This document shows, piece by piece, positions 54,701 through 64,000 of a stretch of DNA of 64,000 nt; the first letter of the stretch is position 1; every line of letters starts with the position of its first letter. This DNA comes from Flavobacterium aestivum (lineage in GTDB: Bacteria > Bacteroidota > Bacteroidia > Flavobacteriales > Flavobacteriaceae): contig NZ_CP113977.2 in the NCBI RefSeq assembly GCF_026870175.2, forward strand, positions 4,092,001 through 4,156,000, given 5' to 3'. Made by a program: the position numbers and the translations under genes. The notes under the pieces were generated by a model that was not told where the DNA came from, searched no databases, and saw only the letters and a program-made list of their open reading frames with translations.

Positions 54701-57700
54701 ATGCTTTATTAGAGTCTGGATTTTTCTTTAAAAACCAAAAACCTTGGTATGTAAATTTAGGAACCAAAAAAGATCCAATCACTGCAAGGGTATTAAGCTT
54801 ATTTACTGCCAAATCATTTATCATGCTTTCGGCTCAAGGTATTGAAGCTGGAGCAAGATTAGATTTCAATTTGCAACAAAGCTTTGGACCTGCCAAAGTG
54901 CGTTTATGGGCCTATATCGAATTAGGAGGAAAAATTTCATTCAAACGTCCTCAAATGGGTGGTTACATGACCGCAGGCGGAGGAATTCAGATTAAGATTT
55001 GGATTGTAAATGTAGAGATTGTTTTAGACACCGTGTTCTCTGTTGAGTCTTTTAAACCCTTTTTAATCTACGCTAAATTAGAATTAAGTGTACGTGTAAA
55101 AATTGGCTTTGTTAAAGTACGCAAAAACTTTACAATAGAATTGCAATGGGATATCAATAGAGTTATTGACCGTACTCCATATAGCCCACTCCCTAAAGGA
55201 ACAGATGGAGATGGAATCGATAACAGAACTTCAGAATCTGTAAAAGGGGTACATATGCTTACCAATCAAGCGTTCTCGCTTAATTATTTTGATACTCTGC
55301 CTAGTGCAAGTACTATTACTAAAGTAATTCCTTTGGATACTTATATTGATGTTAAAATGGCTAAAGGAGTATTGCCAAATCCGCAATTATCACAAAAAAT
55401 TGGTGGCTATACTTCCGGAGCAAATAATTATGTCGATATGATGCCGCCAGTTAGTACAGCAGCGGGTAGAAAACTCCGTCAGGTAAAACACCAGTATTCT
55501 ATTCAATCCATTGACCTAAAATCCTGGAATGGCAGTTCTTGGGAAGATTATCATCCTTTTGAAGCTGTCGTAAAAGAAGCTGATAGAACCGATGCACTGA
55601 AAAAATTACCATGGGCTCAATGGCAAAAAACTATTGATCAATATGATAGCATACGTGTTTTAGCAACCAATCCATTTTCATTTTTAAGTGCTGGTGAACC
55701 TGGTTGGCACGTTCCGGAACAATACGGAATTACTCCGTCTAAACTGTTCTGTGTAACCGATAAAATAGAACCAGAATACACTGATTTCCTTAACAAGAAT
55801 ATTGGAAAACGTTTTTATGTCCCTACTCAATATGAAGCAGATAAAATTAACGGACTGTTTTTTAGGCTCATTGGTGAAGGTCAGGTTATTGATTTAACCC
55901 AAGCAGAAAGCAAAATAGAACCAGGAGATTTTATGAGTATTACTGGAGAAGGTAATCCTTTTGGCTACAACAGATCATTATCATTTCAAAACTATAATCA
56001 GTTAGAAATTATATTCCCAGAATCGGCTATTGAACCAACTTTAAACCTTACCACACATGCGAAAGAAGTAAAAATAAAAGCCTATACGGCTGTAACAAAA
56101 GAGAATGAAAAATTTGTTTCTTATGAAGAGGTTTATCTAAAAAAGACTAAAACTGGTACTGTAACTGCAAAAGAGTTGACTTATTCAAAAAATGAATTGT
56201 CAAGCGCAATTACTTTATATGATGCTCAAAGTGATGCCATTTTAAAAACTAAAATTGATAAAATTGTAATTACACCTTTAGCAGCCAATTCAGAACGTAT
56301 CCTTCAAATTAGAAATGAAATAGCTCAATTATTCAATAGCACTTATGGAGCAGCATCAAATGGAGAAGTTGAGATTTCCAATCCAATTGATATGGCAAAA
56401 TACAACCAACTATTAGCAGAGCTGGCACAATTAAAAACTGCTGCTGGTAACGAAAATAGCAATCCGATTGGCAATCCAAGTGCTTCAACCTTCACTCATT
56501 ACTATGGATACAAAGGAACAACTGTTTATACATTTGATAGCATTTTTAAATATGATGATACCTATCTTATTTCATTCCATCCTAAACCAAACACTACAGT
56601 TCTTGTTCAAATTGACGCTAGTGGGAAGTTGTTAAGAGAGCGTTTGCTAAACGGTTTTGTGACTTCGATGCAAGTGGTAAATGGTAATTTATTACTTACT
56701 CAAGGTATAGATGCCAATCAATGCAAAGGAATTGGTGAAGCAATTATAGATTATGATTTTATAGTGGGTTGCCAAAATCCTGCTGCAACAACAGCAATTA
56801 TTGAGCTTGATCCTGAATTGAACCAAATCTTTGGATTACAGTATCCTGAAACTTATTCTTTAAGGTTTAACAAATTGTTTCCTTTAGCTAATAATGAGTT
56901 GCTTTGGATTAATACACTGGCTAATGAAACTCAAATCAATTGGGTTAATAACAGTAATCGTTCTATTGTCCGTCGTGTTAAAATTAACGAAGTGGTAATC
57001 AAAGCACTTCAGCATAGTGACACCGAATTTAGCTTGATTACAAAAGATAAAAAGATCATTCTTTTTAATACTAACACAGCAACTGTAACTAATACAAAAG
57101 TAGTTTCTGACGCATCTATTGTCGAAATCATTGATGCTGTTATTGCAAATGATAAAATTTTGGTTTCAGTTAAAATGGAAAACGGAAAATTTGGGTTAGC
57201 GCAAATTAATGGTACCACTCTCAACATTGTTAAGAATGATACTATTTTCAATTCGGCTGTTTATCTATCAAACCATACATTAAGCAACAATACCCTATTA
57301 GCATATAACAAACAATATTTGTTCTTATTTAATGATGCGTTAGAACTCACACGATTGATCGAAAGAAGAAATTCTACAGAAGGAGCTTCTATTATTAATG
57401 TTCAAAACGAACCTTCTGCAAATGAAATCCTAATGCTTTCTACTAAGAAGGATGAAAAAGGGGTTTACTTCTCTCTATTTAATGACCAATTTAATAACTG
57501 TTCATTGAATCCTGTATCAACAGTTTTCATGACTTCATCTACTTCAACATTAACTAGTGTAACTACAAGTGCTACGGAGCTTAGTATTGCTGCTCCTTTA
57601 GAGTATAAAAAAACAATTAAGTATTCAGACTTAATCACAGTCAATGATACTATTTGTTCAAATGGAAACAATCCTGAAGATGATGTAGAATTAGATTATA

Positions 57701-59241
57701 CCACTTATATACAAAGAATAGGTTGGTTAAGCAAAGAGAGTTATGTTCATAATACAACCATACCTAGTGTAAATGCTGTACAGGAAGACAAAGCGGCAAT
57801 GGTGGCAGCAATCCAAAATACGGTTCAGCCTATTTGGAGACCTAATACAACTTATTGCTTGAATTTTAAACTACAAGATACTGTAGATGATAAAAATGCT
57901 GTAACGTATGATTACTACTATGGATTTAAAACATCAGGACCTGTAGGTCACTACCCTATTCCTGATCCAGTAACACCTGTTGGAGAGACACCAACTCCAA
58001 AGAATGAACTAACAGATTTAGCAAAATCGCCATTAGCATCATTAAGACAATACCTAGATTACAACCGTTCTTATCCTAATGCAGACGGAAGCTTGCTGCA
58101 AGCTAAACCAGCTTATTATGGAAACGAAGAATGCAAAGTCTCGTTGTTTTTTACAAATCCATACATGCATCACATGCTCACAAATTGGGAAGAATATGGA
58201 AGCCGAAACGCAATTAAAGGCGCTTTAAATATCACTATTAAAGACCCATTAAATGATGAGATTATTCCGTATCCGCTACCAACAACAGCTACCAAATATC
58301 CTAAGGCAGAAGATATAAATGCAAAATGGATTGATGATAATGATCCTAGGATTCCTGTTGGAGTGCAGTTGCTAAACAACTTTATCAATGCAGTAAATAA
58401 AGAGAATTCTTTAATGAAATGTCAATTGCAAATTGGAGCTCCTTTAAAACCAAAATCATATGGTTATGAGGTAGTCTTAACGGATTTGAAACCTTCAAAA
58501 TTGTACACGCTTTTATTGAATAATTATTTTGATGATAACCAAGACGGAATAATCCAAGAAGCTGAAAACGTATTGGTGCATCAGTTTGGATTCCAAACCT
58601 CACGTTACAAAAACTTTGATGAACAAGTAAACAGTTTTATCATTAAGGAAAAAGACGAATCAGGGCTTGTAATCAAAACCCGAGAGTCAAAATTTGACAT
58701 TAAGTTAAACTTAGTTCAGGATCAAATAGATGCCTTATACCATTTGGTTTCTGTCGCAACGGTTGCCAATACATTAAGTGATTCTATTGCCACAAAATAC
58801 CAACATACATTTGATCGTGCAATAGAAGGTGTCTTAAAATTATCTCCGCTTGATCCTGCTCAGGGTACCGAAATCAATCGCATTATCAATGCCAACGGTG
58901 ATATCGTTGCGCTTTTAATTCGTAACCCGGAACCGTTTAATATTCCTAAAATGCCATTGGCAGAAATAAAGGACACAATTACAGTGGTTGATGTAACTAT
59001 TAATGCAGAAAACAAAGAAGTATATGCTAAAAAAGATAATTACAAGGTATTGCATTCTAAGGACTATTCTCAGGTATTGATCATGTCTGATACTAAGAAA
59101 ATCACCGAAGAAAACTTGAACTTCAAGTTTGAATACAGAAAGTGGAACAATAACGGGGAAATTGTTAATAGCAATGTGCCTTTGACATTACCGGTTGAGA
59201 ATGGTGTAGTTGTACTAAAAAATATAAATATAAAACAATAA
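51760..59241 (+). CDS. Uncharacterised 2493-aa giant protein
   Basis: No signal peptide (starts MPTNPIPAIPIPTARYYPRL). Residues about 1-240 look mixed helical; about 250-1130 are glycine-rich amphipathic beta strands (LKIGASDLLVGTGGLSGNIY near 398, LGGKISFKRPQMGGYMTAGG near 1055), long enough for a large sheet or tube. About 1580-1915 looks like a beta-propeller (repeated FxxLxxNxLLWxN-like blocks). A C-terminal region of 575 residues includes TTYCLNFKLQDTVDDKNAVT and LLNNYFDDNQDGIIQEAENV. I know of no characterised family. It is controlled by a copy of the lysis-cassette promoter element and precedes the vWA gene by 5 bases. Confidence 0.85.
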   Translation: MPTNPIPAIPIPTARYYPRLSEVVTVDDLPEFLSFVQNGLNAIFDKIHYKNLQYSKGYRGDSAFYSLDIVTSEKLAIPIPFGLSFVLNPDLTGNDSKISSFPITLEYQWEILAFLKTFNSSSFSFSPEDFYSVGLQVFHISQEQVVAHMLNIFVEPADTITKYEQVLKDINELYAITQTPEYDELKFPPGVEQSIANLITIISSHPKITKSIPLVLFAAYILKSDLDVTKQRLQEFYNIIVPDGIEAHIKRIITPKAKATLALSAGIEFPQTILRPVNENGSAYSDPNAKSIFAFAQAQLYADTEAGIGYQLEMGGSLMPSKYAMIGKSGLILELDTLKLDLSKKTNIPEADADGRPNDFVGVYARAVSVTLPSKWFHDDTESTGNTTSTLKIGASDLLVGTGGLSGNIYLETVPVVTGGAFSYFNDKFDFIYPITMFETGENDKVVKEKKIADYTALISYLEELNATKLPYPFKYPLTLKTSATLTSTVVSPSTIYTFNTAQEYQTFLSKLIENTLWKTIGSSNKGFKVGFNKFDITFKQNKVIGSNIKGSLIINKFKAADNGPFRANIEGHLYDNGDFNLTASFPKENEPKKATLFNFVDFKFNSLELGKEQDDYYIGTSCEVSFPNAVMSKFMGNQKIILEKLRIYSDGNIELEGGSVPLPINLSLNLGPVKMGVSNINFGATQITKDGVPRKYHFWGFDGAISVNPLGLDARGEGVKYYYTIDDGPKDSFLHIQTIEIDLIIPAPPKPEIASGGTNGNTTKKETEKTLAIIHGMLSLPQPGESQEFTGEVSLKLPKAKISGGVGMRFMPKYPAFLVDAHIELPTPIPLGFISISAFRGLLGFRYVATKKAAGLTTDNSWYEFYKHPKKGINIKKFSGPPDSMQYNSPFSIGAGATFGTTADGGHVLSLRAMLLLSLPTLFYIEAGLNVIAGRLGLIEDDPSNPPFFAMVAFGDDSLELAAGADFSIPKDSGQIFQLHALLESGFFFKNQKPWYVNLGTKKDPITARVLSLFTAKSFIMLSAQGIEAGARLDFNLQQSFGPAKVRLWAYIELGGKISFKRPQMGGYMTAGGGIQIKIWIVNVEIVLDTVFSVESFKPFLIYAKLELSVRVKIGFVKVRKNFTIELQWDINRVIDRTPYSPLPKGTDGDGIDNRTSESVKGVHMLTNQAFSLNYFDTLPSASTITKVIPLDTYIDVKMAKGVLPNPQLSQKIGGYTSGANNYVDMMPPVSTAAGRKLRQVKHQYSIQSIDLKSWNGSSWEDYHPFEAVVKEADRTDALKKLPWAQWQKTIDQYDSIRVLATNPFSFLSAGEPGWHVPEQYGITPSKLFCVTDKIEPEYTDFLNKNIGKRFYVPTQYEADKINGLFFRLIGEGQVIDLTQAESKIEPGDFMSITGEGNPFGYNRSLSFQNYNQLEIIFPESAIEPTLNLTTHAKEVKIKAYTAVTKENEKFVSYEEVYLKKTKTGTVTAKELTYSKNELSSAITLYDAQSDAILKTKIDKIVITPLAANSERILQIRNEIAQLFNSTYGAASNGEVEISNPIDMAKYNQLLAELAQLKTAAGNENSNPIGNPSASTFTHYYGYKGTTVYTFDSIFKYDDTYLISFHPKPNTTVLVQIDASGKLLRERLLNGFVTSMQVVNGNLLLTQGIDANQCKGIGEAIIDYDFIVGCQNPAATTAIIELDPELNQIFGLQYPETYSLRFNKLFPLANNELLWINTLANETQINWVNNSNRSIVRRVKINEVVIKALQHSDTEFSLITKDKKIILFNTNTATVTNTKVVSDASIVEIIDAVIANDKILVSVKMENGKFGLAQINGTTLNIVKNDTIFNSAVYLSNHTLSNNTLLAYNKQYLFLFNDALELTRLIERRNSTEGASIINVQNEPSANEILMLSTKKDEKGVYFSLFNDQFNNCSLNPVSTVFMTSSTSTLTSVTTSATELSIAAPLEYKKTIKYSDLITVNDTICSNGNNPEDDVELDYTTYIQRIGWLSKESYVHNTTIPSVNAVQEDKAAMVAAIQNTVQPIWRPNTTYCLNFKLQDTVDDKNAVTYDYYYGFKTSGPVGHYPIPDPVTPVGETPTPKNELTDLAKSPLASLRQYLDYNRSYPNADGSLLQAKPAYYGNEECKVSLFFTNPYMHHMLTNWEEYGSRNAIKGALNITIKDPLNDEIIPYPLPTTATKYPKAEDINAKWIDDNDPRIPVGVQLLNNFINAVNKENSLMKCQLQIGAPLKPKSYGYEVVLTDLKPSKLYTLLLNNYFDDNQDGIIQEAENVLVHQFGFQTSRYKNFDEQVNSFIIKEKDESGLVIKTRESKFDIKLNLVQDQIDALYHLVSVATVANTLSDSIATKYQHTFDRAIEGVLKLSPLDPAQGTEINRIINANGDIVALLIRNPEPFNIPKMPLAEIKDTITVVDVTINAENKEVYAKKDNYKVLHSKDYSQVLIMSDTKKITEENLNFKFEYRKWNNNGEIVNSNVPLTLPVENGVVVLKNINIKQ

Positions 59242-59246
59242 TAAAA

Positions 59247-62200
59247 ATGAGTTCTATAAATCTTCAAGAGAGCCAATTCACCGGTTGCGAAACCTATATA
59301 GCTATTGTAGTCGATGAATCTGGTTCAATTAATGGAAACGAAGCACAGCAAATACGCAGTGGGTTAACTTCATTTATCAATTCTCAAGCTCAGAGTAAAA
59401 TAACACTTTCGTTAATCGGTATGTCGAATAATGATGGCAATTTAAGATCTGATCATATTATTCAAAAAAGAATTTCAAGTAATCAATCGGAATTTACAAA
59501 CTGGATTAATTCATTTGGTTCCAGATCAATCAACCCACAATCAGATTATTGGGCATCGGGTTTAGACGTTGTTAACAATTTAACAGTAATTCCAGACATT
59601 ATTGTTGTTGTTACCGATGGTTTACAAGCAAGCAATACCAGCATACTAAAAGGTTTATATAGCAATCTAAACCAAAAATCACATGTTTTTGTTTATGGTG
59701 TAACAAGTAGTGAATCTACAGCCACAGAATTGGTAACTCCACTTAACTTTTACTTAGGGAAGGAACCTATCCTAAAAACTAACGGTACTTCTATTCTAAA
59801 TACAGACTATATCAGAGTTCCAGATTTTAGTACTTTGGGTTCGGAGTTAAACCAACTTTCGGCTGATTTAGCCACTGCACAAATAGGTTGTGTTGCCAAT
59901 GTGAATATTGTTGAAAATAAATTGGTTTACCCTATTTTGAAAAAAGGGATTCCTGTTCATCAAGAAGCCGGTAGCTTAGTGCTAAAAAACAAAAGCCGTG
60001 TTGATTTGACATTAACAGCTGGTACAAGAATTCACAATGCCAGTAACTTAGACGGATTGGTTTTTAAACTAAGAGATACTGTTACCATACCTGCCTTATC
60101 ACAAGTAGAAGTTGTGATTAGAATTGATGGAACGCCTGTGCTTATTGGAAACTATGCTGCACCTATAATTTTAAGAAAAGTTAATAATCTTAACGGATTC
60201 AATATCAGTTTTACTGTAACAAAGGAAGTACATATCGTTGGGATTACTCCAGGTAAAACAGCGCTCCAATCTCCTAGTTTACAAATTATAGCTGCGGGTT
60301 CAAAAGGAATAGACAGTACAAAAGGGATGCATCTTCGTTGGCTTCTTGCTGGCGAATTAGGCGAAAAGCATCTTCCAAAAGGAAACTTATTTACCGGTGC
60401 CAACTTTGGTTTTAACAAAAATGAGGATTATGTAAAAGTCTATAGAGCTCCATATGCAAAAATTAGTACTGCCATAAATTTCAGTAATATTCCTGAATTG
60501 GTAGACAATAAGAATGCACTATGGATTTATAAAACGATTAATCCTGAAAGATCGATTTATGTTTATTTTAAAAACAAATTAAAGTATCTATCTGTAAAAG
60601 CTACTATTAATCCCAGAACTAATCCATCTGGTTTTATTCAAGCCTACGGAAACAATCTGATTGAAATCGAAAACAAAAATGAATTGTTTTTTGCTGCAGA
60701 ATTAAACTTTGGTTCAGTAACTACCTCAAGTGCTCTTAGATTAGAAACATTGTCTGTAGCTGAGAATACTATTTTGTCACCAAAAAGAGTGACCACCAGA
60801 AAAACCTATGCCTCATCTCAATTAGACGCTGTTCGCTTGGTAGCCGAAAATGGACGAAGTATCCGATTTAAAGCCAGCAATTGTACACTAGGTGAAATCA
60901 AATTTGAATTTTATTCCGATTTCATTAAGCATGCAAATGAATCTGAAACCTGGGATTTGAAAGGGAAATATGCACTAAACCAAGATGATACCAAAGTATT
61001 TGAGCAATTAGAGCCAAAACTAAATTCAGTTCATGGAAAATGGCTAAAATACAATGATGGTGAGTATGTAAATATTGCCAATTATAAAGATAAATGGAAT
61101 CGACAGGCACAAGCTGGTGATAGAAATATTAAGCAAGTAGTCGAAAAATATCTTGAATTAAGCAATAATCAATCATTAAATAATCCTACCGCTTTAGAGA
61201 CCATTAACTTTGGAGATACCATTGTGGGAACTCCAAATACAAGCGAAGTATCAAATTTAGATTTACTAAACATTGCAGCAAATGATTATCATGTTGCTCG
61301 TATGTTGGGGTTAGGCTGTATAGATATAGATGACAACATTCTTTCTGGAGATTTTATTTATCTCACAGAGTACACCACTTTTGGGGATTTAAAAGATGGT
61401 TTGGGAGCAAGAGAGATACAGCATCTTTCTATGAGTATACCAACTTCTATAGAAAAAGAACGTTTTCCTCTTCCTGTACAATTAAATAAAATTGTACCTG
61501 GTTTAAATGTCGATGAAGAAGGAAAGGAACCATTAAAAATTACCAATGCAGAGGGATATAGCTTTGATGGAAAAAAAAGATATGTTAGTTTATTCATGGA
61601 AGACATCATGGATTATGGCACTAATACTGCTTTTTTCGATTCTTCATTAGAGTATGACGGAAGTAATTTCACATTCCCAATTTATGTAGGGGTAGATTAT
61701 AAAATTGGTCAGGAACCCAATTGGAGAAAACCAGAATTAGCTAGAGATTTAGACTATTTTAATGTCAATAAAGACTTGGCAAAATCCTATAATGAACCTG
61801 CTCCAATTATTATTCCTGAATCACAAAAATCATTTTTGAATGTTCGTCAAGATGAAATAGGAATTAATGAATATAAGTATCAAGGATATGGTATTAATAT
61901 CTTTTCAAGAGCAACATCGGGTAGGCAAATAAGTATTGTTTCTAACATAAAACCTACCAATACCCTAATGCCACCAACTGGGATTAACCCGCTCTTGATT
62001 ACTCCGGAAAGTCCTTTGATGTTTACATCTCAAAGCGAGCAAAATCGCTTAAACACAATTACAACAGAGGACAAAACCTATATCAGAATGCTTTTTGATT
62101 ATTATTCGGTTCAAGAGTTATTGAATTATACTATTCCAAAGGATATGAGTCTTACGGATGCCTTAGCTCCGCATACTATATATCCTGATAGTGAAGAGAT

Positions 62201-64000
62201 ATTTGCGGATTATTTTAAACTCTATTTTAGAGATAGTCTTCCTCAAATAGAATATGCAAAAATTATTAGTATAGAAAGTGATCCAACCAATAGCGTCATA
62301 TCAACTGTTAAAATCAAAGGATATACCGTTATGAGCACCGGTGAAGTAATCAGTCTGACGATAAATGATGTGAATAAAGATCGATTCATTGGAGGAATTT
62401 TAACTATTGGAGATCAAAACTTTGTTGTTACCAAAGTTTATTTTGAAGGAGATGTTGAAAAAGTCGATGTAATGAACAAAGAAGTAGCTTCCAGTATTGT
62501 ATCTGAAGGAAATGCGACTATCGATTCTGAACAGATAAAAGCGATTAAAATTCCTGAAAACGGATTATGCACTTTGGTTGAGAACATGTTAACGCCTTCA
62601 AATTGGCATCAACCAGGACCTATTAATTTTCAAGTTCAATATCCGGCTAATTTAAAATCTGTTCATAGAGAAATCATTCAGCCAAAAGACAGTCAGGGCA
62701 ATGGTGATTTACAAATAGAAAAAACAAGAGGAATTTGGGAAACAGCAAATATCGAAAGAGTTGAAGAAACAGTGTATGAAACAGATGCAAATGGAGATGA
62801 GGTACCATTGCCTGGAACCAAACACTTGGGGCTATATAAACTAACTTTTACTGATTTTAAATTACCTCAACACACTCAATATAAAGGAGAAAACATCGAA
62901 AACTCGGTAGAATGGTTTAATGGTATCGTTCGATTGTTTACTAAAAGCTCTGTAGAGTCAGGAAGTACAATACCTGTAAAATCAAGAAAAGAGTTCAAAG
63001 TAGTACGAACAGAGAATATAGGGACTACTAATGATTTAGTGTTGTATATCAATGATACGAATTTTAAATTAGGACAAAACGGTAGCACATCGATGGATCC
63101 AAATTATGATGAAATTATAGTTGGGAATCAAAAAGTGAATTATTATCCAAGCTATAAAGTATATCTTTTTGCCAATCCTGCGTATGGTTTAACGAAAGCA
63201 AATATACTTCCAAGAACGGGAGAAAGCACACACTATTCGATATTTGGAATTAGTGGTCATTCTAATAAATTTGACTACGATTCAAAAATTAGTACGCCAA
63301 GCCCGATGTATGCTGTTAGAATCGAAGAGCCAGTTAGACCGGAACAACCAGAAGGAGCTTTGTATGCCACTCGACCTGATTTCTTTAAACGTTCTACTTA
63401 TACATTTACAACCAAATACAATCATAAACCATATGGTGTATTGCATTACAGAGCCAGTGATGAAGCAATATTAAGTACTTTATACGAAAGAGGAACCATT
63501 ACTACGATCCGTGAAAAACTAAAACTACTTGGTGGAAATAATGAAACCTATTTCACCAATAGATGGGAAAACTTTTTAGATTTCAATACACTAGAAACAC
63601 AAGCAAATTATACAGAATTTCCAACAGAAGGTGATCCTTTACTCAAATTTCGTTTGCCCGTACCAGACAATGTACAATTAATCAAATCAATTAATGATTT
63701 TATCGATTGGCATAATCAAACACAAAATAAAACGGTAGCAAAAATTAGTTCATTATCGGCACTCAATCAGGTTATAATTTCTACAGCAGATGGAATTGAA
63801 CAGAATTTATTAGCGATTCACTTTATAGAACAAGCCATTCACTCAGCATTTGTACCACTAACGGAAGTACCAGTTATCTATGATTTTATTAATGATGATC
63901 CAACATATGTTCCTATTGCTAAGAAACAAACCATCAAAGATAAAAATGGACATATTTTAAAACCAACCGATCCTGATTTTGATATGGCTCCAATGATGAA
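59247..64000 (+). CDS. vWA-domain giant protein, at least 1584 aa (runs off the right edge)
   Basis: The frame opens at an ATG at 59247 five bases after the 2493-aa gene and stays open to the window end. Residues 14-190 form a von Willebrand factor A domain: MIDAS Asp23-Ser25-Ser27 in VVDESGSINGNE and Asp124 in VVVTDGLQAS. A later block has GMHLRWLLAGE (about 360) and DYVKVYRAPY, a motif pair I associate loosely with large delivered proteins. The remainder is beta-rich with no recognised family. No signal peptide. Cotranscribed with the giant gene; a binding or assembly role is plausible. The C-terminus is unknown. Confidence 0.85.
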   Translation, partial: MSSINLQESQFTGCETYIAIVVDESGSINGNEAQQIRSGLTSFINSQAQSKITLSLIGMSNNDGNLRSDHIIQKRISSNQSEFTNWINSFGSRSINPQSDYWASGLDVVNNLTVIPDIIVVVTDGLQASNTSILKGLYSNLNQKSHVFVYGVTSSESTATELVTPLNFYLGKEPILKTNGTSILNTDYIRVPDFSTLGSELNQLSADLATAQIGCVANVNIVENKLVYPILKKGIPVHQEAGSLVLKNKSRVDLTLTAGTRIHNASNLDGLVFKLRDTVTIPALSQVEVVIRIDGTPVLIGNYAAPIILRKVNNLNGFNISFTVTKEVHIVGITPGKTALQSPSLQIIAAGSKGIDSTKGMHLRWLLAGELGEKHLPKGNLFTGANFGFNKNEDYVKVYRAPYAKISTAINFSNIPELVDNKNALWIYKTINPERSIYVYFKNKLKYLSVKATINPRTNPSGFIQAYGNNLIEIENKNELFFAAELNFGSVTTSSALRLETLSVAENTILSPKRVTTRKTYASSQLDAVRLVAENGRSIRFKASNCTLGEIKFEFYSDFIKHANESETWDLKGKYALNQDDTKVFEQLEPKLNSVHGKWLKYNDGEYVNIANYKDKWNRQAQAGDRNIKQVVEKYLELSNNQSLNNPTALETINFGDTIVGTPNTSEVSNLDLLNIAANDYHVARMLGLGCIDIDDNILSGDFIYLTEYTTFGDLKDGLGAREIQHLSMSIPTSIEKERFPLPVQLNKIVPGLNVDEEGKEPLKITNAEGYSFDGKKRYVSLFMEDIMDYGTNTAFFDSSLEYDGSNFTFPIYVGVDYKIGQEPNWRKPELARDLDYFNVNKDLAKSYNEPAPIIIPESQKSFLNVRQDEIGINEYKYQGYGINIFSRATSGRQISIVSNIKPTNTLMPPTGINPLLITPESPLMFTSQSEQNRLNTITTEDKTYIRMLFDYYSVQELLNYTIPKDMSLTDALAPHTIYPDSEEIFADYFKLYFRDSLPQIEYAKIISIESDPTNSVISTVKIKGYTVMSTGEVISLTINDVNKDRFIGGILTIGDQNFVVTKVYFEGDVEKVDVMNKEVASSIVSEGNATIDSEQIKAIKIPENGLCTLVENMLTPSNWHQPGPINFQVQYPANLKSVHREIIQPKDSQGNGDLQIEKTRGIWETANIERVEETVYETDANGDEVPLPGTKHLGLYKLTFTDFKLPQHTQYKGENIENSVEWFNGIVRLFTKSSVESGSTIPVKSRKEFKVVRTENIGTTNDLVLYINDTNFKLGQNGSTSMDPNYDEIIVGNQKVNYYPSYKVYLFANPAYGLTKANILPRTGESTHYSIFGISGHSNKFDYDSKISTPSPMYAVRIEEPVRPEQPEGALYATRPDFFKRSTYTFTTKYNHKPYGVLHYRASDEAILSTLYERGTITTIREKLKLLGGNNETYFTNRWENFLDFNTLETQANYTEFPTEGDPLLKFRLPVPDNVQLIKSINDFIDWHNQTQNKTVAKISSLSALNQVIISTADGIEQNLLAIHFIEQAIHSAFVPLTEVPVIYDFINDDPTYVPIAKKQTIKDKNGHILKPTDPDFDMAPMM

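Noticed and set aside
1..64000. tRNA, rRNA and CRISPR arrays
   Set aside because: I scanned for tRNA T-loop signatures and for regularly spaced direct repeats with unique spacers and saw none. A program could still find a divergent tRNA.
39440..64000. Extracellular contractile injection system or R-type tailocin
   Set aside because: Sheath, tube, baseplate, LysM spike-hub and AAA-ATPase genes are not recognisable; lysis genes and regulator alone do not justify the call. They could lie beyond 64000.

Overview
The window is low-GC DNA from a member of the Bacteroidota, most likely Flavobacterium or a close relative. The evidence is the protein families (BshC, DUF4295, a DUF5777-type barrel, a three-gene acyl-CoA carboxylase), A-rich start regions without Shine-Dalgarno motifs, Bacteroidota-type promoter elements (TTTG, about 20 bp, then TAnnTTTG), and short hairpin-rich intergenic repeats. 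Genus and product calls are by recognition, not by search.

Positions 1-38121 are ordinary chromosome. In order: an aldo/keto reductase fragment; a DUF1573 protein; a sensor kinase/response regulator pair and an FMN reductase; two tandem AidA/PixA-type inclusion-body genes; a periplasmic cluster (two cytochrome-c-like lipoproteins, an OB-fold protein, a DUF5777 barrel, YceI); an acyl-CoA (probably propionyl-CoA) carboxylase operon; a B12-binding radical SAM protein; an alpha/beta hydrolase; an sdpR-sdpI operon with a dyad operator; a TPR protein; the rtcB-prfH RNA-repair and ribosome-rescue pair preceded by a short transcription unit encoding 28 residues; bshC, an acyltransferase and ndk; small lipoproteins and DUF721; a serine hydrolase; the rpmB-rpmG-DUF4295-ftsY block; cinA; Hpt and FAH-family genes; an exonuclease; a 2-oxo acid dehydrogenase E2; a GT2 glycosyltransferase; a BamA/TamA-like barrel; and a secreted protein.

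Positions 38122-64000 are an accessory island, open at the right edge. After 1.3 kb of decayed sequence come a self-cleaving (LexA/CI-type) repressor with two tandem operators, a tightly packed early operon that includes the Mu-phage-associated DUF3164, a small HTH protein, and a lysis cassette (holin-like, endolysin, unimolecular-spanin-like). No transposase, terminase, capsid, portal, sheath, tube or baseplate gene is recognisable. Next come a 722-aa protein, a 983-aa toxin-like protein with an adjacent candidate immunity gene (this pair is more AT-rich), an oppositely oriented LRR lipoprotein, a 2493-aa protein, and a vWA protein of more than 1584 aa.

The same dyad-containing element, a 17-bp identical core with a TACA-N4-TGTA inverted repeat, lies upstream of both the lysis cassette and the 2493-aa gene. 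This suggests one activator switches on cell lysis and giant-protein synthesis together. The reading I favour is a domesticated, damage-inducible phage-like control and lysis module that releases giant non-tail proteins and a toxin. This is inference. Structural phage genes beyond position 64000 cannot be excluded.
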